Below, one piece after another: positions 13,354-14,631 of a stretch of 14,631 bases of DNA. Source of the DNA: Desulfobacteraceae bacterium (GTDB taxonomy: Bacteria; Desulfobacterota; DSM-4660; Desulfatiglandales; Desulfatiglandaceae); assembly GCA_030632525.1 (NCBI GenBank), contig DAOVUP010000005.1:1-14631 (forward strand), written 5' to 3'. Positions within the stretch are counted from its first letter, which is position 1. The number at the start of each line of letters is the position of its first letter. The position numbers were made by a program, and so were the translations under genes. Below the pieces are notes generated by a model, which saw only the letters and a list, made by a program, of their open reading frames with translations, made no database searches and was not told the DNA's origin.

Positions 13354-14631
13354 ACAAAGACCGCCAAACCAATTGAATAAGGTCCAGGACTTCTACCTCG
13401 GCATCAATGCTTTTTATACCGCTTGTCAAAGTGCGAACACATTGTTGACAGGCTGTGACACAGATATCGGCCCCGGAGTCCCGTATCTGCTTTGCTCTTC
13501 TCGAAGCCACTTTGGCGGTCAGAGCATTATCGTACATCTCCACATCACCCCCACCCCCGCAGCAGAGGGATTTCCTTCCATTTTCAGTAAGCTCAACAAG
13601 GTCTATCCCGGGTATGCTTTGAATCACGCGGCGCGGCGCCCCATAGACCCCTGAAACACGACCCAGATCACAAGGATCGTGATATGTGACAGTCCCGGTC
13701 AATTCCACATTTGGCACGAGCTTTCGTGTCTCTATCAGCTCTTCCAAAAACTGGGTTGAATGAATGAGTCTGATACCCTGCAGTCCTTCAACATATTCAT
13801 GTTTGAAGGTGTGGTAACAGGATGGGCAGGAAAAGACGATGGTCTTGGCCCCAATCCCTCGGATGGTCTCAATATTGTGCTTTTTGAGTTCTTCCAACTC
13901 ATCGCGAATCCCTGCCAGGAGCAAAGGGAATCCACAGCACCACTCATTTTCTCCAAGGATTGTGAAGTCCACATTTGCCTTAGTCAGGGTTTGGCAAAAC
14001 AATTCCGGGATATTTTGCACGGCTGGTGAGAAAGAAGAGACACATCCGATAAAATAAACGACCTCAGCCGTTTCCTTTTGAAACAGATAATCAGGGGGAT
14101 CATCCATGAATTCAACCCACATGGCCCGTTCTTCATTATCATAATCTACCGGATTCCGTTCGTTCGCCACAGCATCCTTTACTACCTGCAGAATCGGGGG
14201 ATGATGCCCCTCACGCGCCAAGTCTTCTCTCATCCCCTTCCATAGATCACGAAGCCCAATACCGGCCGGGCAGACTTCCTTGCATCGGCCACACAACGTG
14301 CACCGGTAGACACCTTTCCAGACCTCCACAATCTGCTCATGGCCGATTTCTTTTCTTGCTGCCATCGTCCGGAGTGTCTCGATACGTTCAGAGGGAAGGA
14401 TATCCTTGTTATCAATTTCATCCATGGATAGGGCCACCGGACACCATAAGGCGCAGGTCTTACATCTTGTACATGCATCCAGTTCCATGGCCCGTTTGGT
14501 CGCTATATTGGCAGCATTTAATTCCTTTCCATCAGTTACAGCATTGACAAAAAGACTCAAAGGAGTGGTAATTATATGAAAAAACTTACTGAATGGGAGA
14601 TATGCCAGACCAACGAAACAGGCTAAGAAAT
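13349..14631 (-). CDS. Membrane-anchored HdrD-like iron-sulfur protein (HdrE-HdrD fusion), 5' end cut by window
   Basis: 426 residues are visible; the frame stays open to the window edge, so the gene begins outside. Residues 1-30 read L-A-C-F-V-G-L-A-Y-L-P-F-S-K-F-F-H and on through T-T-P-L-S-L, the typical end of a NarI/HdrE-type cytochrome b domain with a possible haem histidine. Then come two cubane motifs (C53, C56, C59, C63-P; C110, C113, C116, C120-P) and two CCG domains (C196, C231-C232, C268, C271; C320, C356-C357, C394, C397), the second with the HdrD-like C-C-G-G-G-G run. Such fusions move electrons between the quinone pool and soluble partners, as in HdrDE and ETF:menaquinone oxidoreductases. 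A TTG at 14560 would give a truncated soluble protein but has no ribosome site. Family confident; electron direction and partner inferred. Confidence 0.85.
   Translation of the reverse strand, partial: FLACFVGLAYLPFSKFFHIITTPLSLFVNAVTDGKELNAANIATKRAMELDACTRCKTCALWCPVALSMDEIDNKDILPSERIETLRTMAARKEIGHEQIVEVWKGVYRCTLCGRCKEVCPAGIGLRDLWKGMREDLAREGHHPPILQVVKDAVANERNPVDYDNEERAMWVEFMDDPPDYLFQKETAEVVYFIGCVSSFSPAVQNIPELFCQTLTKANVDFTILGENEWCCGFPLLLAGIRDELEELKKHNIETIRGIGAKTIVFSCPSCYHTFKHEYVEGLQGIRLIHSTQFLEELIETRKLVPNVELTGTVTYHDPCDLGRVSGVYGAPRRVIQSIPGIDLVELTENGRKSLCCGGGGDVEMYDNALTAKVASRRAKQIRDSGADICVTACQQCVRTLTSGIKSIDAEVEVLDLIQLVWRSLS

Noticed and set aside
1..14631. CRISPR array, tRNA, rRNA, insertion sequence or prophage genes
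   Set aside because: No regularly spaced repeats, no cloverleaf-like or rRNA-like sequence, and no transposase or integrase reading frame were seen.

Overview
The window carries a lipoate-centred sulfur-metabolism gene cluster. It most likely comes from a strictly anaerobic bacterium, with Desulfobacterota (a sulfate reducer or sulfur disproportionator) as the best guess. The reasons are multiple heterodisulfide-reductase-type (Hdr) iron-sulfur subunits, DsrE/F/H and TusA sulfur carriers, oxygen-sensitive radical-SAM enzymes, a selenocysteine-containing SelD with the G-U-A-A-K active-site pattern that I associate with that phylum, strong AGGAGG ribosome sites and moderate GC. The taxon is inference; there is no rRNA or other marker.

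Left part, plus strand (1-3019): a 334-base leader with an unusual 20-bp inverted repeat, then hdrC (335-874), hdrB (1003-1872) and selD (1967-3019). The selD frame is interrupted by a TGA at 2021-2023 that I read as selenocysteine, followed by a perfect 8-bp hairpin with a GU-containing loop that looks like a bacterial SECIS. A plain six-frame reading misses the first 27 codons of this gene.

Right part, minus strand (14631 down to 3038): about seventeen tightly packed genes read from right to left, almost certainly one operon. They are a membrane-anchored HdrE-HdrD-like fusion cut by the right window edge; tusA; a GcvH-like lipoate-binding protein (lbpA); a dsrE-dsrF-dsrH triplet; a lipoate-protein ligase; a second, diverged DsrE/DsrF-like pair plus a 57-residue miniature DsrH; hdrB; hdrC; a second lbpA; and a lipoate-assembly set, radical SAM (LipS1-like), ligase fused to a Cys-rich DUF116 domain (sLpl-like), flavoprotein (LipT-like) and radical SAM (LipS2-like). 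The minus-strand operon converges on selD with only 18 bases between the stop codons.

Reading the parts together (inference): the lipS/ligase/lipT genes build lipoate on the two LbpA carriers. TusA and the Dsr proteins deliver sulfane sulfur to the LbpA dithiol. The HdrB/HdrC pairs carry noncubane and cubane iron-sulfur chemistry for oxidising or reducing bound sulfur, and the membrane HdrED-like protein exchanges electrons with the quinone pool. This is related to the known sHdr-LbpA sulfur-oxidation system. It differs in having no hdrA in view, two hdrBC pairs, two lbpA, two ligases, two DsrEFH-type triplets, and a membrane fusion protein at the head of the visible operon.
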